Source: BP-133 sp040756995 (GTDB lineage Bacteria > Actinomycetota > Acidimicrobiia > IMCC26256 > BP-133). Taken from it: DNA of 64,000 nt. How positions within the stretch are numbered: the stretch's first letter is position 1; each line of letters opens with the position of its first letter. The notes under the pieces were generated by a model, which had not been told where the DNA came from, searched no databases, and saw nothing but the letters and a program-made list of their open reading frames with translations. Where the stretch lies: assembly GCA_040756995.1 (NCBI GenBank), contig JBFLYK010000005.1, positions 1-64,000 of the forward strand, written 5' to 3'. Of the stretch, positions 1-8,380 are shown one piece after another. A program made the position numbers and the translations under genes.

Positions 1-2
1 CC

Positions 3-1178
3 GTGCCCGGCTCGACCATTGGGCTGCTGGAGGTGGCCAAGGGTCAGAGCCTTCGGACGCTCAAGGACCAAGCCCGCGACCGGCGCCTGCGGGCGATCGA
101 CCCCGAAGAGCTGCACGCCATGCAGCACGCCGCCATGCACCACCGCCACTGGACCACCGCCCTCGGCACCATCGCCTACTCCGGCGAACTCCCGCCCGAG
201 ATCGGAATCCCCTTCATCAACCGCCTCGACGCCGAAACCGACCGGCTCTGGCTCAAAGCCCACCAGACCGCCAACCAGCAGACCGGCAACCCTCAGCCGG
301 AGTCCGCCGACTGCGCTGCCAACATCGGCAACCAGTTGAGGCTGAGCACCGGCGCGGGAACCGACCAGTCATGCACCAATGATTCAGGCGCCGCCGATTC
401 AAGCGTCGGCGATTCAGGCGTCGGCGATTCAGGCGTCGGCGGTTCAGGTCCTGGCGGTTCGGATGCCCGCGGTTCACGCCACGGCGGTTCACGCCACGGC
501 GGTTCAGGCAACGGCGGTTCAGGCAACGGCGGTTCAGGCAACGGCGGTTCAGGCACCGGCGGTTCGGGTGTTGGCGGTTCGGGTGCTGGCGGTTCGGGTG
601 CTGGCGGTTGTCGGGCTGCCAAGGCGGTGGTTCGCCGGTCGGTGCTGGCGGCGCAGGCGTTTGTGCGGATGATCGAGAACGGCGGCGTGAAAGGGAAGGC
701 CGGCCGGGCGGATCTCGTGATTGTCTGCGATCTCAACGCCTACCGGCGGGGTCACGCCCACGAGGGTGAGGCGTGCCACATCGTCGGGGGCGGGCCGATC
801 CCGGTCTCACTGGTCAAGGAGTTGGGGCGGGATGCCTTCCTCAAGGCGGTCCTCCACAACGGGACTGAGATTCACACCATCGCCCACTTCGGCCGCCGGT
901 ACCCGGCGGTGCTCCGAACAGCACTCGATCTTGGGGCGCCGCCGGAGTTCAACGGCAACGTCTGCGCCGCTCCCGGCTGCGACCGCCGTTACCACCTGCA
1001 AATGGACCACATCGACCCCCTGGCCAACGGCGGGCTCACCTCGTACGACAACAACCAGCCGCTCTGCCCACCCGACCACCGCATCAAAACCGAACGAGAC
1101 CGCAAAGCCGGCCTACTCCGCGGCAAGAGACGGCAACCTCGAAGCCCACAACCAGCACGGGCAGGGCCGGGACCCTGA
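3..1178 (+). CDS. HNH endonuclease-like protein, DUF222/13E12 type (5' partial)
   Basis: Protein of at least 391 residues whose frame is open to the left edge, so the true start probably lies outside. The C-terminal part carries an HNH nuclease signature: paired cysteines at about residues 321 and 326, a DH pair at 335-336, two asparagines at 350-351 and a C...H pair at 355/359, the usual zinc-supported beta-beta-alpha metal fold. The N-terminal helical part resembles the DUF222 region of the actinobacterial 13E12 repeat family, whose biological role is not established. Between the two lies a 70-residue Gly/Ser pentapeptide repeat (131-203) that is probably a flexible linker. The basic tail is rich in Arg and Pro. 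Nuclease activity is inferred from the motif only. Confidence 0.75.
   Translation: MPGSTIGLLEVAKGQSLRTLKDQARDRRLRAIDPEELHAMQHAAMHHRHWTTALGTIAYSGELPPEIGIPFINRLDAETDRLWLKAHQTANQQTGNPQPESADCAANIGNQLRLSTGAGTDQSCTNDSGAADSSVGDSGVGDSGVGGSGPGGSDARGSRHGGSRHGGSGNGGSGNGGSGNGGSGTGGSGVGGSGAGGSGAGGCRAAKAVVRRSVLAAQAFVRMIENGGVKGKAGRADLVIVCDLNAYRRGHAHEGEACHIVGGGPIPVSLVKELGRDAFLKAVLHNGTEIHTIAHFGRRYPAVLRTALDLGAPPEFNGNVCAAPGCDRRYHLQMDHIDPLANGGLTSYDNNQPLCPPDHRIKTERDRKAGLLRGKRRQPRSPQPARAGPGP
393..611 (+). repeat. 15-bp coding tandem repeat (Gly-Gly-Ser-Gly-X)
   Basis: About fourteen 15-bp units of the form GGCGGTTCAGGCAAC encode GGSGN-type pentapeptides inside the HNH protein. The left units are diverged (GDSGV, GSRHG) and the right units nearly identical, the usual picture of slippage-driven expansion. 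Being coding and in frame, and lacking spacers, it is not a CRISPR array. Confidence 0.85.
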
Positions 1179-2133
1179 TCTCTGAATGCGGCACGCCCGG
1201 ATCACCCGGCAGAGCACATGACTTCTCCCTGACGTTTGGCGACTTCCCCACCGTCCTTTGACAATTCAATAGTGCAATGCGGCTGACAGCGCCGTGCGGT
1301 GACGTCGGGGTCTGCTCCCCTGAGAGCCCTTCTGAGTGCACGTCACCCGGGGCCGAGTGGCGACGTCCGGTCCGCCCGCCATGCAGGAGTGAAGGCCGCA
1401 ACGGCAGCGACGGCTTGCCGGCCCCGGCAAACTCGAATGGTGCAGGCGCTCCAGGGCGTAGCGGGCGGCGTATCGCTCGCAGCGCCTGATCAGAAGATCG
1501 CTGCTCCCTGTGATGCAGGCGACATCAGGGCCGTCACGCACGAGGGCCTTCGAGGGTGACACCTTCGCCATCGTCTGGCGGCCGAAAGGATGGCTGCCTA
1601 CCGAGGCCACTCCCCATGTGGAACTGGGGCAGCCACGATCTCGGCCTTGTCACCCTCATCGCCGCAAAGCCGGGGTCAAGGGCGCCGAAGGCGGCGAAGC
1701 GAACCCTTGACGCCGGCGCTCGTGAGCGGCCTCCGCGCCAACCATGGAAAGAAAAGAGCCCCGCCCCCGGCCGGGGCCTTACGAGCGGAAGCGAACCCGG
1801 CTTTGCGTGAGTGCCCCGACGGCGCGCATCTTGAAATTCTGCTCCAGGTTGCGGGTCCCGTGACTGGAGCGGGGAAGCGGACCCCGGCGTGCGTGGTCGG
1901 CCCACGACACCGATGTTGCAAGTTGGTCCAGGCTGGCGGCCCTGGCGACTGGAGCCGGGAAAGGGTGGCCCCCGTGGATGAGTGCGCCACGTTCACGGAT
2001 GTTGCAAGCTGGTCGAGGCCGGCGGCGCCGGCGGCTGGAGCGGGGAAGGGGCCCCGGGCCGTGCGTAAGTGGTTGACGGCGCGGGTCTTGGAAGCCCGAA
2101 CCAGGCTGCCGGGTCGACGCCTGGCCGGGAGGG
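1179..2133. other. Gene-poor intergenic region
   Basis: No open frame here has a convincing ribosome binding site or recognisable protein. The left half (1179-1790) shows no clear structure apart from a short GC-rich inverted repeat near 1768-1788. The right half is filled by degenerate tandem repeats (separate entry). Overlapping open frames on both strands are typical of high-GC non-coding DNA. Confidence 0.6.
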
Positions 2134-2137
2134 CTAC
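1794..2137. repeat. Four degenerate ~85-bp tandem repeats
   Basis: Four units begin near 1794, 1880, 1968 and 2052. Each has a core related to GATGTTGCAAGCTGGTC, then AGGCTGGCGG, then a conserved GACTGGAGCGGGGAAG-like end; the cores lie at about 1828, 1912, 1998 and 2083, a period of 84-86 bp. Units two and three are the most alike. The repeats hold no gene and no known mobile-element signature, and their function is unknown. Confidence 0.6.
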
Positions 2138-2304
2138 TGCGGGGCGTCGGTGGGGGTGGGCTCGAGGTCGGCGGTGAGGACGGCGGTCAGGATCTCGACG
2201 GTCGGGGGGTCGAGGTCGAGGGTGGCGAGTTGGGCCGTCAGGCGGTGGGCCGCCTCGTTCTCCATCGTCGGGATGGTGTTCTCACTGCGTGCGGAGTCCG
2301 ACAT
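2134..2304 (-). CDS. Small hypothetical protein (56 aa)
   Basis: The ATG at 2304 is preceded by a perfect AGGAGG six bases upstream (CCAGGAGGTACCGA), which is the main reason to believe this gene and to reject the longer start at 2331. The product is acidic, with an amphipathic middle (AHRLTAQLATLDLDPPTVEILTAVL split around a Pro-Pro turn) and a Pro/Thr-rich tail. No signal peptide, membrane segment or cysteine is present. It stands alone between the tandem repeats and the remnant P450 3' ends. No function can be assigned; helix content suggests a small partner protein. Confidence 0.45.
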   Translation of the reverse strand: MSDSARSENTIPTMENEAAHRLTAQLATLDLDPPTVEILTAVLTADLEPTPTDAPQ

Positions 2305-2386
2305 TCGGTACCTCCTGGTCGGGTTTCTCACTGCCGCTTCGGCAACCTGGGCAGCCGGCTTGAGTGGCCTAGCGTTCCGTTAACAG

Positions 2387-2668
2387 CGGTCAGGCCTCGA
2401 TGGTGCGGAGGAGAGCCTTCGGGCCTCTGAGCAAGAAGCTGGATCGCGTCCGGCTCGGGCTTCGATGGCGCGGAGGGGCGGTCCTTCGGGCCGGTGAGGA
2501 GCCGGCATTTGAATCCCCAGCGCGACCGGCCGCGCCCAAGGCCCCTATAGGGCCTCGATCGCGACCGGTCGCGTTCGGGCACCGGGCAGCGCACCCGTAG
2601 AAGCTGGATGGCGGCCGGCTCAGGCTTCGATGGCGCGGAGGGGGAGGTCCTTGAGGCCGTTGAGGAAG
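2387..2668. repeat. Repeated remnants of a P450 3' end
   Basis: The last ~65 bp of the adjacent P450 gene (2601-2668) recur, diverged, at 2436-2503 and again at about 2387-2436. The leftmost copy read on the minus strand gives SFLLRGPKALLRTIEA followed by stop, against SFLNGLKDLPLRAIEA and stop in the gene. The shared AAGCTGGAT...GGCTTCGATGGCGCGGAGG block makes chance unlikely. The 2305-2619 stretch holds no other gene, only these remnants and a paired-palindrome element. Confidence 0.6.
2521..2573. repeat. Paired-palindrome element, copy 1
   Basis: Two 14-bp palindromic blocks, CGCGACCGGCCGCG at 2521-2534 (one mismatch) and CGCGACCGGTCGCG at 2560-2573, start 39 bp apart. The 25-bp spacer contains its own inverted repeat, AAGGCCCCTATAGGGCCT. 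The element lies just beyond the 3' end of the P450 gene. The same architecture recurs at 37123 and 47587, so this is a dispersed element, possibly a factor-independent terminator or REP-like sequence. Confidence 0.65.
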
Positions 2669-3828
2669 CTGGAGCGGACCCGGCGGGCGGGGGCGGTCAG
2701 CTCCAAGGCCGCGACCCGGGGGGCGAGGACTTCAAGGAGGGCCCGCAGCTCGATCCGGGCCAGGGTGGCGCCAAGGCAGAAGTGGGGGCCGAAGCCGAAG
2801 GCCAGGTGGTGGTTGGGCTCACGGTGTACGTCGAAGCGGTCCGGGGCGGAGAAGACCGTCTCGTCGCGGTTGGCGGAGGCGTAGAGCAGGGCGACCTTGT
2901 CGCCCTTGCGGATGATCCGGCCGTGCAGCTCGACGTCTTTCGTCGCCGTGCGGGCCATGTAGTTCACCGGGCTGGCCCAGCGGATCATCTCCTCGACGGC
3001 GGTGTCGAGCGTGCCGGGGAGGTCGGCCCGCAGCGCCTCCCACTGGTCGGGATAGGTGGCGAAGGCCAGGAGGCCCTGGGCGATGGCGTTGCGGGTGGTC
3101 TCGTTGCCGGCCGCCAGCAGGAGGAGGACGAGGCCCTCGAATTCGGCGTCGGTCAGCGGCATGTTGCCGTCGGGGCCGAGCAGGGCGCTCACCAGGTCGT
3201 CACCCGGTTCCCGCCGCCGCCGGTCGGCCAGCTCCCCGGCGTAGGCGACCATGGCCATCACCGCCGACTGGAAGGCATCCGGCGTGGGGGCGTAGTCCGG
3301 GTCCTCGCTGGACAGCAGCGTGTTGGACCAGCCGAAGATGCGGAACCGGTCCTCCTCGGGAGCGCCGAGCACTTCGCAGATCGCCAGCAGCGGCAGCTCG
3401 GCGGCGAGATCCTTGATGCCGTCGAAGGTGCCTCCGCCGGCCAGGGCGCGGTCGACGACGCCGGCGGCGAGCTCGGCGTAGTGCTGCTCGAACGTCCGCA
3501 CGACCCGGGGCGTGAAGCCACCCGACACCAGCTTGCGCACCCGCGAATGGTCGGGATCGTCCATGTTGATCATGTTCGGGCGGAAGTGGTGCGAGGCGGC
3601 CCGCCGCAGGTGGATCCCGTCCGCCGAGGAGAAGGTGGCGGGGTCGCGGCTGATGGTTCGCACGTCCTCGTGCCGGGTCACGACCCAGCAGCGGTCCACC
3701 AGCAACGGGTCGTCGAGCAGATGCTCGTAGACCGGAGCGTTGGCCCGCAGCCAGGCGAAGCGCTCCCACGGCGGCCCGTCCACATACATGGCCGGGCTGA
3801 GGACGTCGACCGCTTCCACAACGCTCAT
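2620..3828 (-). CDS. Cytochrome P450
   Basis: A 402-residue soluble bacterial P450, expected to use ferredoxin-delivered electrons to insert oxygen into a substrate. Visible motifs are the I-helix AGNETT (oxygen activation, acid-alcohol pair), the K-helix EEMIR (ExxR), and the heme loop FGFGPHFCLG with proximal ligand Cys351. Length and motif order are normal for actinobacterial CYPs. The ATG at 3828 overlaps the stop of the upstream SDR by four bases (ATGA), so it is the last gene of a translationally coupled operon of phosphatase, PEP-type enzyme, SDR and P450. No ferredoxin or ferredoxin reductase is adjacent. Substrate unknown; the SDR partner suggests a hydroxylated lipid or steroid-like compound. 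Diverged copies of its 3' end lie downstream. Confidence 0.93.
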   Translation of the reverse strand: MSVVEAVDVLSPAMYVDGPPWERFAWLRANAPVYEHLLDDPLLVDRCWVVTRHEDVRTISRDPATFSSADGIHLRRAASHHFRPNMINMDDPDHSRVRKLVSGGFTPRVVRTFEQHYAELAAGVVDRALAGGGTFDGIKDLAAELPLLAICEVLGAPEEDRFRIFGWSNTLLSSEDPDYAPTPDAFQSAVMAMVAYAGELADRRRREPGDDLVSALLGPDGNMPLTDAEFEGLVLLLLAAGNETTRNAIAQGLLAFATYPDQWEALRADLPGTLDTAVEEMIRWASPVNYMARTATKDVELHGRIIRKGDKVALLYASANRDETVFSAPDRFDVHREPNHHLAFGFGPHFCLGATLARIELRALLEVLAPRVAALELTAPARRVRSSFLNGLKDLPLRAIEA

Positions 3829-4691
3829 GACGGCACCGATCCCACTCCGGTGTCGACCGGCAGCGCCAGCCGGCCGCCCACCAGCCCGCCGTCGACGCGC
3901 AGGTCGACGCCGTTGACCCAGCGGGCATCGGGCGAGAGGAGGAAGGCGATGACCGGTGCGATGTCGTGGGGTTCGGCCAGGCGGCCCGCTTCGGCGGTGG
4001 CGGCGTCGATGGCGTCGTCACCCATCGACGCCCGGAAGTCGGGCAGGATCGGCGTGTCGACCACGCCCGGGCTGACCGACACCACCCGCACACCCCGGCG
4101 CCGCCAGGCGGCTGACGCCTGCAGCGTCCATTCGATGAGCACCTGCTTGGAGAACCGGTAGGCCGACGGCGCGTCGAGCGGATGCTCGAGGCACCAGGCC
4201 ACACCGGCGTCAAACGACGGAGTGGCCAGCAGCTCGGCGACCAGCTCCCGGGGCGCCGGGTTCCGCACCGCCGCCACCGACGCCACGTTGACCACGGCCG
4301 ATCCAGAGACGAGCCGGGGCAGCAGCGCCTCGGTGAGATGGCGCAGCCCCAGCACGTTGACCCGCATGACCAGTTCGGCGGGGAAGGTTCCCGGTACGCC
4401 GGCCACGTTGGCCAACCCGCCGATCTCGCCGGGCAGCTCCCCGACCGCGGCGTCGATCGTCTCCGGCCGAGCGAGATCGCACAGCACCGTCGGGCACCCC
4501 CGGGCCGGCTGCCGATCGAGCCCGATCACCGGGCGACCGGCGGCGATGAGCCGGGCGACCGTCGCGGCGCCGATGCCGGACGCGGCACCGGTCACGACCA
4601 CCGGAGCCGGCGGCGGCGGGTCGGCGGCGTCTGACTGCCGCGCCGGACTGGAATAGTTCCGGTCGAGCGCGACAGTCGGGTCCTCGCTCAT
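3825..4691 (-). CDS. Short-chain dehydrogenase/reductase (3alpha-HSD-like)
   Basis: A 288-residue NAD(P)-dependent oxidoreductase. The Rossmann motif TGAASGIG lies at 34-41, an NVAG variant of NNAG at 95-98, catalytic Ser138, and YRFSK with Tyr178 and Lys182. The Ser-Tyr distance of 40 residues is far above the usual ~13, an insertion typical of 3alpha-hydroxysteroid dehydrogenase/carbonyl reductases of the Comamonas HsdA type. The aspartate at 59, after the second strand, favours NAD. The ATG at 4691 overlaps the upstream TGA by one base (TGATG); its own stop overlaps the P450 start. A hydroxysteroid-like or other cyclic alcohol substrate is an inference from the insertion and the P450 neighbour. 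Confidence 0.88.
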   Translation of the reverse strand: MSEDPTVALDRNYSSPARQSDAADPPPPAPVVVTGAASGIGAATVARLIAAGRPVIGLDRQPARGCPTVLCDLARPETIDAAVGELPGEIGGLANVAGVPGTFPAELVMRVNVLGLRHLTEALLPRLVSGSAVVNVASVAAVRNPAPRELVAELLATPSFDAGVAWCLEHPLDAPSAYRFSKQVLIEWTLQASAAWRRRGVRVVSVSPGVVDTPILPDFRASMGDDAIDAATAEAGRLAEPHDIAPVIAFLLSPDARWVNGVDLRVDGGLVGGRLALPVDTGVGSVPS

Positions 4692-6493
4692 CAGCCGATC
4701 AGGGTCACGGTGCCCGTCGTCCCGTCGACTTCCACCGTGGCGCCGTCGGCTATCCGCTGCGTGGCCGCACCGGCCGACACGACGCAGGGGATGCCGAGCT
4801 CCCGGCTCACGATGGCGGCGTGGGAGAACGGCGAGCCGACCTCGACGACCACCGCCGCCGCCGGCAGGAACAGCGGCGTCCACGACGGGTCGGTGATCGG
4901 GGCGACCAGCACGTCTCCGGGCCCGAGCTGGGACGGGTCGGACGGGTCGAGCACCACCCGGGCCGTCCCCCGGGCCGTGCCCGGGCAGCCGGGCACACCC
5001 TGGATCACCTCGCCGGCCGCCAGCCTGGCCGCCGGGGCGGCCTGGGACCGGCGGGCCCACTGCTCGAGCGGCGGCGGGTCGCCGGCGACGACGAACGGCG
5101 GCTCGTAGTCGAACAGCTCCAGGTACCGCTGCTCCCGATCGGCCAGGACGGCGCCCAGCGTGGCGCCCTCGCCCTCCCCGGCGCCGGCGGCTGGGCCGCC
5201 GGCGCGATCCCCCTCCAGCGCCGCCACGAACGTCTCCAGCTCGTCGGCCAGCAGCATGTAGATCTGCTCCGGCCGTTCGATGACCCCGGCGGCCACGCCC
5301 CGCCGGGCCAGCTCCAGCGCCGTGAGGCGCTGCTCGTGGACCAGCATGGCCACCGTCGTCCGCTGCCGTTCCCGGGCCCGGCACCACAGTTCGGCGGCAT
5401 GGAGGGCGGCGTTCAACTGCCCCAGCACGTCCGGGTTGTCGGCCAGCGCCCCGCGGAGCTGGTCGGCGGCCGCCTGGCGCTCCGCCGCCCGCCGCTCGGC
5501 CGCCACCGCCGGCGAGGCGTCAGCCGGCGCCAGCCGCACCCGGTCCAGCGCCGCCAGGGCGATCTCCGGATCGGTGCCCCACGTCGGGCAGCGCAGCTCC
5601 CACTCGTTGGGCCCCCGGAAGGCCCAGTCGGTGAGGAACCGGTCGAGCGCCACGGCGAACGACTTGACCTCGGCGTCGCCGCCGTCGGCCGCGGCCTGTA
5701 GACGCTTGTACAACCCACCAACCCCGGCATCGAACTCTGCCGTGAGCCGGGGTGAGGCGGCCACCATCCGCCCGAGGTCCCACATCTGCACCGAAGCCGC
5801 CGCCGAGTCGACGTCGCCGATTCCCGCCACCAAGGTGAGCGACAGCTCGGGCACGTTCATCGCCGCGCAGGCCTGTGCCACCGCCCCCAGCCCGATGCCG
5901 GCCTTGAGGCTCACCTCGATGTGGGTCTGGAAGAGCCGCTGGAACATGGGGTTCCACCGCTTGGTCCGGGCCGCCAGCTCCGCCGGGGACAGCGCCGTCA
6001 GGTCGGGTCGGGCGGCGATCTCCGCCCGGACCTGTTCCCGCTCGGCGTCGAGCGACGCCAGGTCCTTGGCGCCCAGGACCTCACCGACCAGCCAGGCACC
6101 GGCCTTGGCGCTCCACTCCTCGCTCTCGTCGAACGGCCGGGCCTCGCTCTCGTAGGACGGGATCCCGGGCATGTCACCGAAGTACTGGAAGTCGACCGCT
6201 TCCGGCGAGAACCCCGGCACCCGCACGCCGAAGAGCCGCATCAGCGACATGTTGATGAACAGGTAGCCCCCGAAGCAGGCGATCGGGTTGTGCGCCACCG
6301 CCTCGTCGTAGATGTCGTGGTCCCACACCTGGCAGGCGACGTAGGCCGCCCGCCACCCCGGCTCGAGGTTGGCCAGGAACCCGGTGGTGGCGTTGAGCGG
6401 GCTGATCGGATCGGGGAAGACCTCACCGACGTTGGCCCGGGAGTAGAGCGGGAAGACCTTGGACGGAGTGTCGTTCAGGATCCAACTGGACAC
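4691..6493 (-). CDS. PEP-utilising-type protein without ATP-grasp domain
   Basis: A 600-residue protein. Its C-terminal ~90 residues form a phosphohistidine-swivel domain with the catalytic histidine (SPFSHAAIVSRELGIPCVV, His558). Its N terminus (SRANVGEVFPDPISPLNATT) resembles the central substrate-binding domain of rifampicin phosphotransferase and phosphoenolpyruvate synthase-like proteins. The ~300-residue ATP-grasp domain that normally phosphorylates the histidine is absent, so a partner elsewhere would be needed, as in split phenylphosphate synthase. GTG start at 6493 is supported by GAAGGAGA upstream. It overlaps the histidine phosphatase gene by 19 bp and couples to the SDR. A role in phosphorylating the substrate of the SDR/P450 is possible but unproven. 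Confidence 0.75.
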   Translation of the reverse strand: MSSWILNDTPSKVFPLYSRANVGEVFPDPISPLNATTGFLANLEPGWRAAYVACQVWDHDIYDEAVAHNPIACFGGYLFINMSLMRLFGVRVPGFSPEAVDFQYFGDMPGIPSYESEARPFDESEEWSAKAGAWLVGEVLGAKDLASLDAEREQVRAEIAARPDLTALSPAELAARTKRWNPMFQRLFQTHIEVSLKAGIGLGAVAQACAAMNVPELSLTLVAGIGDVDSAAASVQMWDLGRMVAASPRLTAEFDAGVGGLYKRLQAAADGGDAEVKSFAVALDRFLTDWAFRGPNEWELRCPTWGTDPEIALAALDRVRLAPADASPAVAAERRAAERQAAADQLRGALADNPDVLGQLNAALHAAELWCRARERQRTTVAMLVHEQRLTALELARRGVAAGVIERPEQIYMLLADELETFVAALEGDRAGGPAAGAGEGEGATLGAVLADREQRYLELFDYEPPFVVAGDPPPLEQWARRSQAAPAARLAAGEVIQGVPGCPGTARGTARVVLDPSDPSQLGPGDVLVAPITDPSWTPLFLPAAAVVVEVGSPFSHAAIVSRELGIPCVVSAGAATQRIADGATVEVDGTTGTVTLIG

Positions 6494-7092
6494 GGTGGGC
6501 TCTCCTTCAGGGGTTCCGCAGGTTGTCCGCAGTGATGGGCTCGTTCGTTGAGGGCGGCGAGGGTTCGCACGCCTTGGCGGCTGGCGATGACCCGGGTGAC
6601 GCTGGCGTAGTCGAGGGTCGACCAGATCAGCCGGTCCCGGATGCCCAGTTGGGCGCCGAGGTAGGCGTTGATCACCGCGGCGTGGGACACCACGGCCACG
6701 GTGTCACCCGGGTGGTGGGCCACGATGCCTTCGATGGCATCGACAACGGCGGCCCGGAACGTGGCGACGTCGGTCCCGAAGGCGGCGAGGTCGCCGGCCA
6801 GCAGGGCCGGCCAGCGGGGATCCCCGTTGCGGCGCATGACCTCGGCGGCGACGTACTCGCCGGCGCCGCCCACCTCGGCCAGCCCGGCCACCGGCGTGGG
6901 GGCGGCCGAGAGGTAGGACGCCGTCTCCCCGGCCCGCCGCAGGGGGCTCGTGTACACGGCCGCCAGGCGGTCGGCGGTCAACCAACGGGCCAGCGCCGAG
7001 GCCTGGCCCCGCCCCCGGAGGGACAGCGGCGGATCGGGACGGGGGCCGTCCTCCGTGTCGGGCTCGGCGTGGCGGATCAACAGCAGGTTCAC
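6475..7092 (-). CDS. Histidine phosphatase family protein
   Basis: A 205-residue member of the phosphoglycerate-mutase-like superfamily. The catalytic RHG-type motif is LIRHAEPD, with Ala in place of Gly, near residue 7. The second active-site histidine is in VVSHAAVINAYL. The intervening TSPLRRAGETA gives the conserved arginine and the acid follows in LAEVGGAGEY. Such enzymes remove phosphate from small molecules through a phosphohistidine. The GTG at 7092 was chosen because it is the last start before the motif; further upstream the frame runs antisense to the acyl-CoA dehydrogenase. It is the first gene of the operon ending in the P450, so it may act on a phosphorylated intermediate made by the PEP-type protein downstream. 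Confidence 0.82.
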   Translation of the reverse strand: MNLLLIRHAEPDTEDGPRPDPPLSLRGRGQASALARWLTADRLAAVYTSPLRRAGETASYLSAAPTPVAGLAEVGGAGEYVAAEVMRRNGDPRWPALLAGDLAAFGTDVATFRAAVVDAIEGIVAHHPGDTVAVVSHAAVINAYLGAQLGIRDRLIWSTLDYASVTRVIASRQGVRTLAALNERAHHCGQPAEPLKESPPCPVGS

Positions 7093-7221
7093 CGCCGAAT
7101 GTGATACACCATCTACAAACGATCCGTCAATCGCCCTATGAGGGGCGCCCATCCGGCAGATGAATGCGACATGGAAGTCGCAAATTCTGCCTCCGGCAGG
7201 TCCGTGGGAGAAGATGTCCTC

Positions 7222-8370
7222 ATGCGCCGCGAACTCTTCGAACCCGAGCACGACATGTTCCGCGACAGCTTCCGCCGGTTCCTGGAGAAGGAGATCGTGC
7301 CCCGGGCCGAGGAGTTCGAGCGGGAGGGGATCATGGACCGGGCGGTCTTCGCCCGGGCCGGGGCGGCCGGGTTCCTCGGGATGGAGGTCCCCGAGGAGTA
7401 CGGCGGCGGCGGCGTGAAGGACTTCCGCTACAACACCGTCATCATCGAGGAGGTCGCCGAGACCTGCATCGGCGGAAGCGGCCTGGGAATCACGCTCCAC
7501 AACGACATCTGCCTGCCGTACTTCCTCCATCTGACCAACGAGGAGCAGAAGCGGCGGTGGCTGCCCGGCATCTGTTCCGGCGAGCTGATCACCGCGGTGG
7601 CGATGACGGAACCGGGCATCGGGTCCGACCTGGCCTCGATGTCGACCACCGCCATCCGTGACGGCGACGTCTACGTGGTCAACGGCTCCAAGACGTTCAT
7701 CACCAACGGCATCAACGCCGATCTGGTGATCACCGCCGTGAAGACCGACCCCACCCAGCGCCACAAGGGCATGTCCCTGCTGATCGTCGAGCGGGGCATG
7801 GAAGGCTTCGAGCGGGGCCGCAACCTGGAGAAGATCGGTCTCCACTCCCAGGACACCGCCGAGCTGTTCTTCACCGACGTGCGGGTGCCGGTCGAGAACC
7901 TCCTCGGCGCCGAAGGTGAGGGCTTCCGCTACCTCGTCACGAACCTGCCCCAGGAGCGCCTGTCGATCGCCGTGGCCGGCCTGGCCGCCGCCCGGGCCGC
8001 CTACCGGTGGACGCTGGAGTACGTGAAGGAGCGCCAGGCCTTCGGCCAGCCGATCGCCGGGTTCCAGAACACCCGCTTCAAGCTGGCCGAGATGGCCACC
8101 GAGATCGCCGTGGCCGAGGCCTTCATCGACAAGGCGATCCTGGCCCACAACGCCGGCCAGCTCACCGCCGAGGAGGCGGCCATGGCCAAGTGGTGGTGCA
8201 CCGAGCTGCAGGGCCGGGCCACCGACATCGGAGTCCAGCTCCACGGCGGCTACGGCTACATGACCGAGTACCCCATCGCCCGGGCCTACGCCGACGCCCG
8301 CGTCACCCGCATCTACGGCGGCACGACCGAGATCATGAAGGAGATCATCGGCCGGTCGATCCTCAACTAG
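7222..8370 (+). CDS. Acyl-CoA dehydrogenase, long-chain type
   Basis: A 382-residue FAD enzyme catalysing alpha,beta-dehydrogenation of an acyl-CoA. FAD/substrate motifs include MTEPGIGSDLASM and the C-terminal HGGYGYMTEYP. At the usual catalytic position the motif reads YGGTTE rather than YEGT, while a glutamate is present in LPQERL (Glu245). This is the arrangement of long-chain acyl-CoA and isovaleryl-CoA dehydrogenases, where the base sits on helix G. Start at 7222 (MRRELFEPEHDMF) was preferred to an upstream ATG at 7138 because GGGAGAAG precedes it and the family begins there. It is transcribed divergently from the phosphatase-P450 operon. Electrons should pass to ETF. A long or branched acyl substrate is likely. 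Confidence 0.9.
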   Translation: MRRELFEPEHDMFRDSFRRFLEKEIVPRAEEFEREGIMDRAVFARAGAAGFLGMEVPEEYGGGGVKDFRYNTVIIEEVAETCIGGSGLGITLHNDICLPYFLHLTNEEQKRRWLPGICSGELITAVAMTEPGIGSDLASMSTTAIRDGDVYVVNGSKTFITNGINADLVITAVKTDPTQRHKGMSLLIVERGMEGFERGRNLEKIGLHSQDTAELFFTDVRVPVENLLGAEGEGFRYLVTNLPQERLSIAVAGLAAARAAYRWTLEYVKERQAFGQPIAGFQNTRFKLAEMATEIAVAEAFIDKAILAHNAGQLTAEEAAMAKWWCTELQGRATDIGVQLHGGYGYMTEYPIARAYADARVTRIYGGTTEIMKEIIGRSILN

Positions 8371-8380
8371 CGCCGGAGCG

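Noticed and set aside
393..611. Possible CRISPR array
   Set aside because: Units are 15 bp, contiguous, in frame and coding, with no spacers and no cas genes.
2376..2392. TTAAC-agcg-GTCAG near 2377, resembling the TetR operator of the 48-58 kb block
   Set aside because: Single imperfect copy with a broken second half-site, not positioned before any gene of the regulon; may be coincidence.
2608..4161. 517-codon plus-strand frame opposite the P450 and SDR
   Set aside because: Antisense shadow; the minus-strand proteins show full family motifs.
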